Assembly (NCBI GenBank): GCA_021847985.1
Contig: JAJZNF010000092.1
Location: forward strand, 1-33,139
Reading direction: 5' to 3'
DNA from: Actinomycetes bacterium
GTDB lineage: Bacteria > Actinomycetota > Acidimicrobiia > Acidimicrobiales > Acidimicrobiaceae
Length of the DNA stretch: 33,139 nt
Every line of letters starts with the position of its first letter. Within the stretch, counting starts at the first letter, position 1. A program made the position numbers and the translations under genes. The notes under the pieces are model-generated. The model saw only the letters and a program-made list of their open reading frames with translations, had not been told where the DNA came from and made no database searches. Below are positions 14,522 to 22,946 of the stretch, piece by piece.

Positions 14522-16942
14522 ATGAATGCCGGCCCGGAACCAATCCCCAAGCCCCCTCCTGCCGGCACGCAGGTCACCGGGCCGGAGGCGCCGAGTTCGG
14601 GGCTCAGCGAGGCGGAAGCCGCCGAGCGTCTGGCTCGCTACGGGTCAAACGCGATCCAAGCCGAGCGCCGGCACCTGCTCCGCCGGCTCGCCTCCAAGCT
14701 CACCGGACCGGTTCCCTACATGCTGGAAGCAGCGGTGGTCCTCGAGCTGGCCGTGGGCAAGGTCACCGAGGCGATCATCGTGGCCGCCCTGGTGATCTTC
14801 AACGGGATCCTGAGCTTCGCGCAGGAAGGCCGCGCGCGGCATGCCCTCGATCTCCTGCGCAGCCGCCTGGCCGTGCAGGCACGCGTCATGCGCGACGGTA
14901 GGTGGGAGCTCGTCAAAGCAGAGGTGCTGGTGCCCGGAGACATGGTTCACGTCCGCATGGGCGACATCGTGCCGGCCGACATGGCGGTACTGGAAGGATC
15001 TGTCTCGGCCGACAAGTCGGTGCTCACGGGCGAGTCCGCCGCTGTCGAAGCCGCCGCCGGAGATACTCTGTACGCCGGATCGCTGGTGCGCCGGGGCGAG
15101 GCCAGCGGCCAGGTGACGGCCACCGGTGCCAGGACCTATTTCGGGCACACCGCGGAGCTGGTGCGAACCGCACAGACCGCCAGCCATCTGGAGGAGACGA
15201 TCTTCAAGGTGGTATGGGCGCTGCTTGTCCTGGACGGCGCCCTGGTCATCGCCATCCTGGCCTATGGCCTGGCCACGAGGATGCCTTTGGCCGAGCTCCT
15301 TCCCTTCGTCCTCATCCTGGTCATCGCGACCGTCCCCGTGGCCCTTCCGGCCACGTTCACCCTCGCCTCCTCGCTAGGAGCCCTCGAGCTTGCCCACTCC
15401 GGCGTACTGGTGACCCACCTCTCCGCCATCGAGGAGGCCGCCGCCATGGACCTGCTCTGCAGCGACAAGACGGGCACCATAACCCAGAACCGCCTGTCCG
15501 TCACTGCGGTCAGGGCCTACGACGGATTCAGCGAGGCCGAGATCATCGCTCTCGGAGCCGCCGCCTCCGACGCGGCGACTCAGGACCCGATCGACTTGGC
15601 CATCATCGCGGCGGCGGGCGATGCGAAAGGGCCCGGCAAACGAGTGGACTTCGTACCCTTCGATCCCCGGACCAAGCGTTCGGAGGCGGCCTACGAGTCG
15701 GCCGGGACCACGTTGCGGGTGACAAAGGGCGCTCCCGCCGTCCTTGCGGCAATCTCCGCGATCCCGGCCTCCCTCGAATCCGACGTAGAGGAGTTGGCCG
15801 CCTCCGGCGCCCGCGTGCTCGCCATCGCCTCCGGGGCGGACCGGTTCCAAGTGGCCGGCCTGGTGGCTCTGGGAGACCCGCTCCGAGCGGACTCGGGCGC
15901 GCTCGTAGAACACCTTCGCAGGCTCGGAGTCAGAGTGCTAATGGTCAGCGGCGACTCCGCTCCTACCGCGGTTGCCGTCGCACGCGAGGTCGGGATCGGT
16001 AGCCGGCTCGCCTCTCCCGAGGCCTTGCGCGGCGGCGCAAAAGACGCGCTCGACTTCGATGTGGTCGCGGGAGTCCTGCCCGAGGACAAGCTGGCTCTCG
16101 TGGAACGAGCCCAAGCCGCAGGGCACGTGGTGGGGATGACCGGCGACGGCGTCAACGACGCCCCCGCCCTCAAGCGAGCCGAGGTCGGTATCGCCGTCTC
16201 CTCGGCAACCGACGTCGCCAAGGAGGCCGCCGGCGTGGTCCTCACCGACGCCGGTCTGGGTGAGATAGTGGCCGCCGTCGAGACCGGCCGCCGCGTCTAC
16301 CAGAGGATGCTCACATACACCTTGAACAAGATTGCCAAGACCTTCCAGGTCTCGCTTTTCCTGGGCCTCGGGCTCCTGGTCACCGGCAGCTTCGTGACCA
16401 CCCCCCGGCTGGTGCTGCTGCTCCTGTTCGCCAACGACTTCGTGACCATGGCCATCGCCACCGACCGGGTCGGCTTTTCTCCGCGGCCGGACCGCTGGCG
16501 CGTACCCACGATCTCCTTAGCGGCGCTCGGCGTCGCGATACCCTGGCTTGCCGCATCCTTCGCAACCTTCTACATCGCGCGCGACGTACTCGGGCTGGGG
16601 CTTGGCGGCACCCAGACCCTGGTCTTCCTGACCCTGGTCTTCACCGGCCAGGCCACGGTCTACCTGGTTCGCGAGCGAGGGCACCTCTGGGCCGCAAGGC
16701 CGAGCAACTGGCTGATGCTCGCAACGGCGCTCGATGTGGCCGTGGTGGCAGCGATGGCCGACCTGGGGATACTTATGGCTCCCGTCCACCTGGCCTACAT
16801 CGTGCTACTCCTGGCGGCGGTGGTGGCCGCCACCCTGCTCCTCGACCTTGTCAAGGCTCCGCTGCTCAGCGGGCTGGGGGCACAGGTCGTCGCCGGGCCG
16901 GCCGACGACACGCCACAAGGGCCGGGCTCCGGGCGCCCCTGA
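14522..16942 (+). CDS. P-type proton ATPase, plasma-membrane H+-ATPase (type IIIA) family
   Basis: Membrane pump of 806 residues that would export protons at the cost of ATP. Seen in order: N-terminal cation-ATPase domain, actuator motif LTGES at 168-172, the M4 segment TVPVALPATF near 270, the phosphorylation motif CSDKTGTITQN with Asp315, the nucleotide-domain KGAP near 402, the hinge MTGDGVNDAPALKRAEVGIAV near 539-559, and then C-terminal membrane helices. The M6 segment LFANDFVTMAIATDRV places Asn638-Asp639 where plant and fungal proton pumps have the essential proton-carrying Asp. SAIEEAAAMDLLCSDKTGT is also closer to PMA-type pumps than to calcium or heavy-metal pumps. The long regulatory tail of the plant enzymes is absent. 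The start has only a weak ribosome-binding site. Confidence 0.88.
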   Translation: MNAGPEPIPKPPPAGTQVTGPEAPSSGLSEAEAAERLARYGSNAIQAERRHLLRRLASKLTGPVPYMLEAAVVLELAVGKVTEAIIVAALVIFNGILSFAQEGRARHALDLLRSRLAVQARVMRDGRWELVKAEVLVPGDMVHVRMGDIVPADMAVLEGSVSADKSVLTGESAAVEAAAGDTLYAGSLVRRGEASGQVTATGARTYFGHTAELVRTAQTASHLEETIFKVVWALLVLDGALVIAILAYGLATRMPLAELLPFVLILVIATVPVALPATFTLASSLGALELAHSGVLVTHLSAIEEAAAMDLLCSDKTGTITQNRLSVTAVRAYDGFSEAEIIALGAAASDAATQDPIDLAIIAAAGDAKGPGKRVDFVPFDPRTKRSEAAYESAGTTLRVTKGAPAVLAAISAIPASLESDVEELAASGARVLAIASGADRFQVAGLVALGDPLRADSGALVEHLRRLGVRVLMVSGDSAPTAVAVAREVGIGSRLASPEALRGGAKDALDFDVVAGVLPEDKLALVERAQAAGHVVGMTGDGVNDAPALKRAEVGIAVSSATDVAKEAAGVVLTDAGLGEIVAAVETGRRVYQRMLTYTLNKIAKTFQVSLFLGLGLLVTGSFVTTPRLVLLLLFANDFVTMAIATDRVGFSPRPDRWRVPTISLAALGVAIPWLAASFATFYIARDVLGLGLGGTQTLVFLTLVFTGQATVYLVRERGHLWAARPSNWLMLATALDVAVVAAMADLGILMAPVHLAYIVLLLAAVVAATLLLDLVKAPLLSGLGAQVVAGPADDTPQGPGSGRP

Positions 16943-17192
16943 CCGGCCGGTCGCGCGCCCTGGGCCGCCAAGACATGCTTGCCCCGGCCCGAAGCCTGAG
17001 GCCGCAAACGCGAACCTGGACGAAGAGCACTCAGGTCTCATCGGCCACGAGAGGGCCCATCGGGGTCCCCCCACCGGTCAATATCTCGGCCGCGCTACGC
17101 GGGGCACCCCTTGGACGCCGGCTATAACCAGCGAGATTGGTTCGCGGGCTAGTTTGGACGCAGAAGGACGATCCCCGACCCAGGAGCCAAAA

Positions 17193-17525
17193 GTGAGCCA
17201 AGCAAAAATAGCCTTCCTGATTCTCAGTGAGGACCCTGCACGTGCAATCCCCGGATTGGTAATGGCCCAGCGCCTCAAGCAGAACCGCGACGACGAAGTC
17301 CGGGTCCTCTTCTTCGGCCGCGGGGTGTACCTTGCCGCCAGCGGGGCTGTCGACGAACAGATAAAGGCCCTGGCTGATGCCGGCGTGCTCCCGAGGGCCT
17401 GCCGCGCCAATGTCGAGCAGTACGGAGTCCAAGAGGCGATCGCAGCCCGGCAGCTGGAACTGATCGCCGCCGGGGCCGAGGTGGAGGAGTTCCACCACCT
17501 GGGATATACGGTACTCAGCTTCTAG
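17193..17525 (+). CDS. Small DsrE-superfamily-like protein
   Basis: Protein of 110 residues. GTG at 17193 follows AGGAG by six bases. The sequence opens with the beta-strand KIAFLILSEDP, then a helix with GLVMAQRLKQ and the strand VRVLFFGRGVYLAAS, resembling the DsrE/DsrF fold of small sulfur-handling or peroxiredoxin-like proteins. A single cysteine (RACRANVEQYG, residue about 70) lies where some DsrE proteins have their active cysteine. It stands alone 250 bases after the proton ATPase. No partner genes for sulfur relay are nearby, so its role is open. Confidence 0.65.
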   Translation: MSQAKIAFLILSEDPARAIPGLVMAQRLKQNRDDEVRVLFFGRGVYLAASGAVDEQIKALADAGVLPRACRANVEQYGVQEAIAARQLELIAAGAEVEEFHHLGYTVLSF

Positions 17526-17572
17526 CCGTCGGCCGAGTTAGCCCCAAAGAGGGTCGGCGAAAGAACGAAAGA

Positions 17573-17585
17573 CCGCCACTGGCGG
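17573..17585. terminator. Short GC hairpin after the DsrE-like gene
   Basis: CCGCC-ACT-GGCGG, a 5-bp stem with a 3-base loop, 48 bases after the stop. No T-run follows, so this is only weak evidence for termination. Confidence 0.25.
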
Positions 17586-17700
17586 CATGGACGCTTCGTC
17601 CCTGGAGACGCGCCGCCTCCCCGGTCAAAGGCATTGCCGTCATGTCCGCCAAAGCCGGCGACGCCGGGTCGGGCAACTCGGCCCGTGGGTCGGGCGCAGG

Positions 17701-17729
17701 TAGGATCCTAAATTCAATCCACAATTGAA
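17701..17729. promoter_or_regulatory. Double inverted repeat in the alcohol dehydrogenase promoter
   Basis: Two palindromes stand next to each other: TAGGATCCTA (17701-17710) and TTCAAT-CCACA-ATTGAA (17713-17729). TAGGAT also fits a TANNNT -10 box, which would put the transcript start inside the second repeat. A strong ribosome-binding site (GAGGAGA, 17734-17740) precedes the ATG at 17745. The arrangement suggests an operator for an unidentified regulator. Confidence 0.5.
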
Positions 17730-17744
17730 CACCGAGGAGATTGC

Positions 17745-18821
17745 ATGCCCGCTGCGGACTCCCCTGCCGGGTCTTCGCAACCGGCAAGCCAGGCTTACCC
17801 GACCGCTCGTGCCATGGTTGCCACCGAGCCCGGCAAGCGGCTGGAACCGCGCGAAATACCGATCGAAAGGCCACGACCGGGCTGGGCACGAGTGCAGGTG
17901 ATCGCCAGCGGCGTTTGCCGTGCCGACCTTGAATACGCTGCCAACCCCGAGGCGTCGCAGGACAAGCCGGTCACCCCCGGCCACGAGATCGCCGGGATAA
18001 TCGCCGAGCTCGGCGACGACGTACGAGGCTGGTCGCTCGGGGACCGGGTGGCGGTCGGCTGGTTCGGCGGAAGCTGCGGTCATTGCGCCTTTTGCAGAGT
18101 TGGCGACGTGGTGCACTGCTCCGAGCTGCAGGTGCCCGGTTCGTCATACCCGGGAGGCTGGTCCGAAAGCGTCACCGTGCCCGCGAGCGCGCTGGCACGA
18201 ATTCCTGACGGGATGGACTTCTTCGATGCCGCCCCCATGGGTTGTGCCGGAGTGACCACCTTCAATGCGATCCGCAAGGCCAACCTTGCCCCGGGATCCG
18301 CTGTCGCGGTGCTTGGCATAGGCGGCCTTGGGCATCTCGCCATCCAGTTCGCCGCGAAGATGGGCTTCCACACCATCGCCATCGCTCGCGGGGCCGAACG
18401 CGCCGGGCTGGCCCGGAGCCTGGGTGCCCACGACTTCATCGACGCCACCGCCGGCCCTGCCGGTAAGGCTCTGGCCGCTTTGGGTGGCGCGGACCTCGTC
18501 GTTTGCACCGCCCAGACCAGCGAGCCGGTCTCCGGCCTGCTGGCCGGGCTGCGTCCCCATGGGCGCATCACCCTGCTCGGCGTGGACAGCGGATCGATAA
18601 CCCTCCCCGCAGCCATGCTGGTCATGCACGAGCTGAGCGTGGGCGGTGTCGTCACCGGCAATACCAGGGACATCGAGGAGACCATGGGCTTCGCACTCAC
18701 CACCGGAGTGCGCCCCCTGGTCGAGAGGATGCCCCTCGAGGCGGCCAACGAGGCCCTGGCCCGCATCGAAGCCGGAAACGTGGCATTCCGCATCGTCCTG
18801 GATGCGGTCGGCCAGAGGTGA
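17745..18821 (+). CDS. Zinc-dependent alcohol dehydrogenase (MDR superfamily)
   Basis: Medium-chain dehydrogenase of 358 residues, oxidising an alcohol or reducing an aldehyde with NAD(P). Seen: catalytic-zinc ligands in GVCRADLE near 57 and PGHE near 80, the four-cysteine structural-zinc lobe CGHCAFCRVGDVVHC near 110-124, and the Rossmann motif VLGIGGLGHLAIQFA near 188-202. The first 20 residues form a Pro/Ser/Ala-rich extension before the usual ARAMVATEPG start, but the ribosome-binding site supports the upstream ATG. Its stop overlaps the start of the amine oxidase gene as GTGA, implying co-translation and perhaps consecutive reactions (amine to aldehyde to alcohol), which is an inference. 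Confidence 0.9.
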   Translation: MPAADSPAGSSQPASQAYPTARAMVATEPGKRLEPREIPIERPRPGWARVQVIASGVCRADLEYAANPEASQDKPVTPGHEIAGIIAELGDDVRGWSLGDRVAVGWFGGSCGHCAFCRVGDVVHCSELQVPGSSYPGGWSESVTVPASALARIPDGMDFFDAAPMGCAGVTTFNAIRKANLAPGSAVAVLGIGGLGHLAIQFAAKMGFHTIAIARGAERAGLARSLGAHDFIDATAGPAGKALAALGGADLVVCTAQTSEPVSGLLAGLRPHGRITLLGVDSGSITLPAAMLVMHELSVGGVVTGNTRDIEETMGFALTTGVRPLVERMPLEAANEALARIEAGNVAFRIVLDAVGQR

Positions 18822-19909
18822 CCGATCTTCGCAACCTGGACGTCATCGTCATCGGAGCAGGTGTCTCGGGGCTGTTCGCGGCCCGGTCGCTGGCCCGGGC
18901 GGGCTTGTCGGTCCGCTGCTTCGAGGCCCGCGAACGGGTAGGCGGTCGCGTGCACAGCATCGAGGCCGGCCGAACCGGGATCGACCTGGGTGCGACTTGG
19001 TTCTGGCCAAACGAGGTGCTGGTCGAATCGGTAGCCCGCGATCTTGGCTTGGCGATCTTTCCCCAGGCCACCGAAGGCGACGCGCTATTCGAGCCCGACG
19101 CGTCCGGTGTTGAGCGAATCGAGGGGAACCCGATAGATGTTCCTTCCTCCCGCTTCACCTGGGGGGCGCAATCGCTGGCGACCCGCCTCGCTGACAAACT
19201 CCCCGTCGGTTCTCTCTCGCTCGGCGATCCTGTGAAAGAGGTGCACATCGGCGATGGAGGCGTGGAGGTGGAGGCCGCAAGCGGCACCGCGCAGGCCGGC
19301 CAGGTGATCGTCGCGATTCCGCCCTCACTTGCAGCCGAAGCGGTCTCCTTCTCCCCCGCACTTCCGGATGCCCTGGCTGACATCTGCGCGCGCACCCTGG
19401 TCTGGATGGGCAACACGGTGAAGGCGGTCGCCACCTACGACGAGCCGTTCTGGCGTCGCGACGGCCTCGCTGGCTCCGCGGTCAGCTACCTGGGCCCTTT
19501 CCGCGAGATCCATGACCACAGCGGCCCGGCGGGAAGTCCGGCGGCGCTATTCGGCTTCGCCGGCGCCGTGAATTTCGTCGGGCAGGACAGCCTAGGTATG
19601 GGCGAGGCGTTCGTGGCCCAACTTGTGAGGCTCTTCGGCCGGGCCGCGGCTCACCCGAAAAGCCTTTACCTGGCGGACTGGAGCCGGGAGAGTGTCACCA
19701 CTCCGAAGTCGCCCTCACCGCTCGCCTCGACCGAGACCTACGGCCATCCGGTGTTCCAAGTTCCCTTCCTGGGCCGCCTTCACTGGGCCTCGACCGAGAC
19801 CGCTCCCGCCTTTGCCGGGCACATCGAAGGTGCGATCGAGGCGGGCATGCGTGCCGCGCGCAACGCAGACCGCGCGGTAAGGGCCTCGGCCATGCGGTCG
19901 CGCTCGTGA
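18818..19909 (+). CDS. Flavin monoamine oxidase-family FAD oxidoreductase
   Basis: FAD-dependent amine oxidase of 363 residues. Seen: the dinucleotide motif VIVIGAGVSGLFAARSLARAG at about 9-29, ERVGGRVHS, GIDLGATWFW, and the C-terminal FAD/substrate signature GRLHWASTETAPAFAGHIEGAIEAGMRAA. It is shorter than typical monoamine oxidases (about 450), mainly because the middle substrate domain is compact. It starts with GTG at 18818, overlapping the dehydrogenase stop. It could oxidise primary amines or polyamines to aldehydes; the fused translation with an alcohol dehydrogenase fits that, but the substrate cannot be read from sequence. Confidence 0.88.
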   Translation: MTDLRNLDVIVIGAGVSGLFAARSLARAGLSVRCFEARERVGGRVHSIEAGRTGIDLGATWFWPNEVLVESVARDLGLAIFPQATEGDALFEPDASGVERIEGNPIDVPSSRFTWGAQSLATRLADKLPVGSLSLGDPVKEVHIGDGGVEVEAASGTAQAGQVIVAIPPSLAAEAVSFSPALPDALADICARTLVWMGNTVKAVATYDEPFWRRDGLAGSAVSYLGPFREIHDHSGPAGSPAALFGFAGAVNFVGQDSLGMGEAFVAQLVRLFGRAAAHPKSLYLADWSRESVTTPKSPSPLASTETYGHPVFQVPFLGRLHWASTETAPAFAGHIEGAIEAGMRAARNADRAVRASAMRSRS

Positions 19910-19935
19910 CGCTTTCGTCCCAAGAGACGGAAGCG
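19910..19935. terminator. Hairpin directly after the amine oxidase stop codon
   Basis: CGCTTTCGTC and GACGGAAGCG form a 10-bp stem (one T-G wobble) with a 6-base loop, starting the base after TGA. It lies between the convergent amine oxidase and EamA genes, so it may end transcription from the plus strand. There is no T-run. Confidence 0.5.
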
Positions 19936-19999
19936 CGACCACGGGGAGTCCAGGCCAAACAGCGCCGAGCAAGTCACCCGCCGGCAAGGCGCGACCGTA

Positions 20000-20022
20000 A
20001 CCGCATGTAGACGCGGTGTTTT
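20000..20022 (+). terminator. Weak terminator-like hairpin followed by TTTT
   Basis: ACCGC and GCGGT with an 8-base loop, then GTTTT. A 5-bp stem with a short T-run, 90 bases after the amine oxidase, just before the end of the convergent EamA gene. Confidence 0.35.
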
Positions 20023-20040
20023 CTCCGCATCGCGGGACCG

Positions 20041-20928
20041 CTATTCCGCCGGCGCTATCACCGGCTCGTTGGCGGGCGGATGGCGCAATCCGCCCCTCTG
20101 TGCGGCGGCACCGGCCAGAACCACCACCACGACCCCGGCCACTTCGATCAAGGTCGGCTGCTGGTGCAGCACGATGAGGCCGAGGATCGTGCCGAAGGCG
20201 GGCTCGAGAGCCATCAGCGTTCCGAAAGCGTTGTGCGTCATGTGGCGAAGCGCGTGCATCTCGAGCGCGTAGGGCAGGACCGGAAAGAGAACCGCGAGCC
20301 CCACCGCCGTGGCCAGAACGTTCAGGTCGAGGTGCCCGGCCGCCTGGGGTACGCCGACGACCGCCGAGGCCACCGCTGCGATCGGCATCGTCAAGGAGAG
20401 CCCCGCAACGCCGTCGAAACGATCGCCGATGCTCTGGGTGAAAAAAACGTAGGCGCCCCATCCGACGCCGGCGAAGGCCGCGAACCCGATGCCGGGCAAG
20501 TTCATTCTCCCCTGCCACGGCTGCGTCAGCAGCACCACCCCGACAAGCGCCAGCGCAGGCCAAGTCAGCGCCTTCTTACCCTGGCCGCGCACGGCGGCGA
20601 CTGTCATCGGGCCCAGGAACTCGATGGCGACGGTGGTTCCAAGTGGTATTCGCGCGATCGCCGCCATGAACGCCGCCGTTGCCAGCCCGTTCATTACTCC
20701 CAGGGCGATCAGCGGCGCAAGGTCGCGCTTGCGCACGCTTCGCAGCGGCGGCCGGCTCCAAGCGACGAAGATCAGGGCGCCCGCGGTGATCCTCAGCCAT
20801 GCGGTCCCGGCCGGGCCAACGGTCGCGATGAGGTGCACGGAAAGGGCCGAGCCGAGCTGCACCGAGAACATCGACGCCAGCGCCATCCCCCAGGGCGGCA
20901 CTCGAGGCGCCCCGGCGGCTCCCCTCAT
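20041..20928 (-). CDS. EamA-family (RhtA-like) inner-membrane exporter
   Basis: Transporter of 295 residues with about ten hydrophobic helices in two EamA repeats. The first repeat contains GTTVAIEFLGPMTVAA near 95-110 and the second ALRHMTHNAFGTLMALEPAFG near 220-240, the EFLGP and LEPAF signatures of RhtA-like amino-acid and metabolite exporters. The ATG at 20928 overlaps the stop of the PaiB-like gene as ATGA. It is the last gene of a four-gene operon starting with an XRE-cupin regulator. It probably exports an amino acid, amine or similar small metabolite; the substrate is not known. Confidence 0.87.
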   Translation of the reverse strand: MRGAAGAPRVPPWGMALASMFSVQLGSALSVHLIATVGPAGTAWLRITAGALIFVAWSRPPLRSVRKRDLAPLIALGVMNGLATAAFMAAIARIPLGTTVAIEFLGPMTVAAVRGQGKKALTWPALALVGVVLLTQPWQGRMNLPGIGFAAFAGVGWGAYVFFTQSIGDRFDGVAGLSLTMPIAAVASAVVGVPQAAGHLDLNVLATAVGLAVLFPVLPYALEMHALRHMTHNAFGTLMALEPAFGTILGLIVLHQQPTLIEVAGVVVVVLAGAAAQRGGLRHPPANEPVIAPAE

Positions 20929-21590
20929 TCCTGATTCCGGAATTCTTTCCAGTCGCCGATCTCCTCGAGGCGGCGCCTTTGCTGGCGCGCCGCGCCGGCA
21001 TCGAGGCCACTTCCGCGCTCTTGGAGACGGCCGATGACTCGCTCGCGGTGCTCCACGGGATTGTGGTCGTCGTACTTGAACTTGGCATCCACGCCGAGTA
21101 TCTCCAGCCTGGCGCCACGGATCCCGGGGAGCATCTTCCCGTAGGGCTCCGAATCGACGCCCAACTCGGCATGGCGGCCTTCGGGCTGGAAGGCACCGAG
21201 CTGGGCCGCGAGGATCTCCACCTTCCCCTGCGGGTCGTCCACCACGGTCGGCCTGCAGGTGAACTGAAGCGCCGCGTAGTAGCTGGTGGGCACCCCGTCC
21301 TCGTCCGGGCCACCGGCCTTGGCCCGCCAGTAGCTGGGGATGTAGGCGTAGTCGCCGAAGATGGCCATCCGCACCTCGGCGGCAACCTCCAGATGTGGCC
21401 AGACCGGATTCGCCTTGGCCAAGTGCATGACAATCTCGTCCCCGGCCACCGTAAAGTGCGTTGGCACCAGCACAGGGGCCGAAGCGGGGTCCAGGTTGTT
21501 CACGGCAAGGACGCCGAAGTGGCCGGATTCGGCGATCCACTCCCGCCACTCGCTTTCGCCGAGTGTGGCATCCCATGGGCGGATGAGCAT
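20925..21590 (-). CDS. PaiB-like FMN-binding protein
   Basis: Protein of 221 residues in the FMN_bind_2 / PaiB family. Seen: the split-barrel flavin-binding part with PVLVPTHFTVAGDEIVMHLAKANP at about 40-62, the family motif GDYAYIPSYW near 80, GVPTSYYAAL, and the C-terminal KFKYDDHNPVEHRERVIGRL typical of PaiB. Bacillus PaiB was described as a negative regulator, but most members are simply flavin or heme-type split-barrel proteins. ATG at 21590 has AGGAG upstream and follows the B3/B4 gene after one base. Its place in an operon with an XRE-cupin regulator and an exporter suggests detoxification or amine handling. Confidence 0.88.
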   Translation of the reverse strand: MLIRPWDATLGESEWREWIAESGHFGVLAVNNLDPASAPVLVPTHFTVAGDEIVMHLAKANPVWPHLEVAAEVRMAIFGDYAYIPSYWRAKAGGPDEDGVPTSYYAALQFTCRPTVVDDPQGKVEILAAQLGAFQPEGRHAELGVDSEPYGKMLPGIRGARLEILGVDAKFKYDDHNPVEHRERVIGRLQERGSGLDAGAARQQRRRLEEIGDWKEFRNQE

Positions 21591-21591
21591 T

Positions 21592-22326
21592 TCATTCTCC
21601 TTGCTCGGTTGTATTGGCGATGATCCTGTGGGCCACTCTCACCTCGGGGCCGAGCGCGCTGACGAGCCCGATCAGGGCATCGCCGGCATCGCGCAGCGCC
21701 TGGTCGGAAATCGGACCGAGCGCATCGATCACGAAGAAGGCAGTGGTGGTATCCTCGCGGAGCCGGGTCCGGTGGGCCTGGCGCCAGTTCCAGCGCCGGC
21801 AGGTGACGCCGGCTTCGTCGCGCCAGACGACCTCTCCAGGATCCGGGTGCTCGACGACCGTCTCTCCACCGGCCACGGTGTCGAAGGTCTCGTTCCCGGC
21901 CGCGCGGACCAGGCGCGGCGGGCCGGCATATCGGCGCAGGTCCTCACCTCCCACCGGAACCTGGTGCAGCAGCGATACCGCGTTGTAGATGTCGGTCAAC
22001 CGGTTAACCCGAGGCAGGCCGGTTTCACAGCGGCGTAGGAGGGCCTCCAGCGAGTTTCGCGTCCGTTGCGGCTTGGCCCCGAATGCCCGGTAGGCCTCAC
22101 GCCATGCGGCCACATGAGCAAGCTCCTCCGGCGTGCCGGCTCGCAAGGCTTCCCGTGCTGCGGCCTCGGCGGCCCTCAGGAGCGCTTCGCTCACCTGGTC
22201 ACCCGCTCCGGGAACCATGCCCTCGGCGGCAATAAGCATGGCGCGATAATCCCCTCGCAGCTCGAACACCTCGGGAGCCACCTGAGCGCCCTCCAGGAAC
22301 GCGCCGAGCTCCTCGTTGCTAAGCAT
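21592..22326 (-). CDS. B3/B4 tRNA-binding-domain protein
   Basis: Protein of 244 residues resembling the B3/B4 editing domain of phenylalanyl-tRNA synthetase beta subunit as a free-standing protein (COG3382-like). Seen: RAFGAKPQRTRNSLEALLRR near 100, followed by GLPRVNRLTDIYNAVSLLHQVPVGGEDL, the hallmark of this group, and a C-terminal strand-rich part. ATG at 22326 lies six bases after GGAGG and overlaps the end of the regulator gene by eight bases. Free-standing B3/B4 proteins may edit mischarged tRNA or act on amino-acid-like molecules, which would fit an operon with an amino-acid-type exporter. The role here is inferred. Confidence 0.85.
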   Translation of the reverse strand: MLSNEELGAFLEGAQVAPEVFELRGDYRAMLIAAEGMVPGAGDQVSEALLRAAEAAAREALRAGTPEELAHVAAWREAYRAFGAKPQRTRNSLEALLRRCETGLPRVNRLTDIYNAVSLLHQVPVGGEDLRRYAGPPRLVRAAGNETFDTVAGGETVVEHPDPGEVVWRDEAGVTCRRWNWRQAHRTRLREDTTTAFFVIDALGPISDQALRDAGDALIGLVSALGPEVRVAHRIIANTTEQGE

Positions 22327-22924
22327 GGGTATCCTCCGCCCTCGGCGCGGCTCCGACGCCGGGCTCGAAAACGCACAACGAGAACCACGCTCTTGCGGAG
22401 CCCGCGTTGGCGTAGGAGTGGTCCTCGTCGCCCGGAAAGGAGATCGCGTCCCCCGCCTGCAGCTCGTGGGTCTCGCCTCCGACGTTGAGCGACATGGCCC
22501 CCTCATGCAGCTGGATCAGCTCCATGGTTCCAGGCGTATGCGCCTCGCTCCCGTGGCTGTCGCCAGGCTCGAGCGTCCACTCCCATAACTCGACAACGTT
22601 CGGTGGCCGGGTACCGGCGACGAAGACTCCGCGGCCACCGTGGCCGCCTTTCCACAGGACTGCACCGTGACCCCGGCGCGTCACATTGACCGGCTTGGGT
22701 TGAGGAGGCTCGACGAGGGCCGGAAGCCCGACGCCGAGCGCGTCGCTTATGCGGAGCAGGATTCCCACGCTCGGATTGGTGGCGCCCTGTTCGACATTTA
22801 CGATTCCGCGCCGGCTGACGCCCGCCGCATCCGCAAGCTGATCGAGTGTCCAGCCCTTGGACTGCCGCTCGTTCTTGACGCGTGCCCCGATTGCGGAAGC
22901 CAGGGAGGCCGTGCTTTCATCCAT
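22319..22924 (-). CDS. XRE-family regulator with C-terminal cupin domain
   Basis: Transcriptional regulator of 201 residues: an N-terminal helix-turn-helix (GWTLDQLADAAGVSRRGIVNVEQGATNPS at about 24-52 in two runs, with the expected turn at AAGVS) joined to a C-terminal cupin_2 barrel (PGDSHGSEAHTPGTMELIQL, then LQAGDAISFPGDEDHSYAN near 160-178). PuuR-like proteins of this build sense amines, amino acids or sugars. The ATG at 22924 has no Shine-Dalgarno site and sits at the predicted transcript start (TAAGAT on the minus strand at 22934-22939), so the message may be leaderless. It is the first gene of the operon with B3/B4, PaiB and EamA genes. Confidence 0.88.
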   Translation of the reverse strand: MDESTASLASAIGARVKNERQSKGWTLDQLADAAGVSRRGIVNVEQGATNPSVGILLRISDALGVGLPALVEPPQPKPVNVTRRGHGAVLWKGGHGGRGVFVAGTRPPNVVELWEWTLEPGDSHGSEAHTPGTMELIQLHEGAMSLNVGGETHELQAGDAISFPGDEDHSYANAGSARAWFSLCVFEPGVGAAPRAEDTHA

Positions 22925-22934
22925 TAGTGCACTA
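22925..22934. promoter_or_regulatory. Operator-like palindrome 1 at the XRE-cupin start
   Basis: TAGTGCACTA, a perfect 10-bp palindrome directly upstream of the ATG. With the copy at 22947 (AGTGCACT), the centres are 21 bp apart, two helical turns, on either side of the -10-like TAAGAT. Strong candidate for autorepression by the XRE-cupin protein. Confidence 0.72.
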
Positions 22935-22946
22935 TCTTACCCCATC

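Noticed and set aside
14061-14525. Open frame of 154 codons between the oxidoreductase and the proton ATPase
   Set aside because: TTG start without a ribosome-binding site, low-complexity composition and no recognisable motif.
20041-21576. Possible PaiB-EamA fusion from a 511-codon open frame
   Set aside because: The N-terminal half is out of frame with PaiB and has no protein-like character; the EamA gene starts at 20928 with an ATGA overlap.
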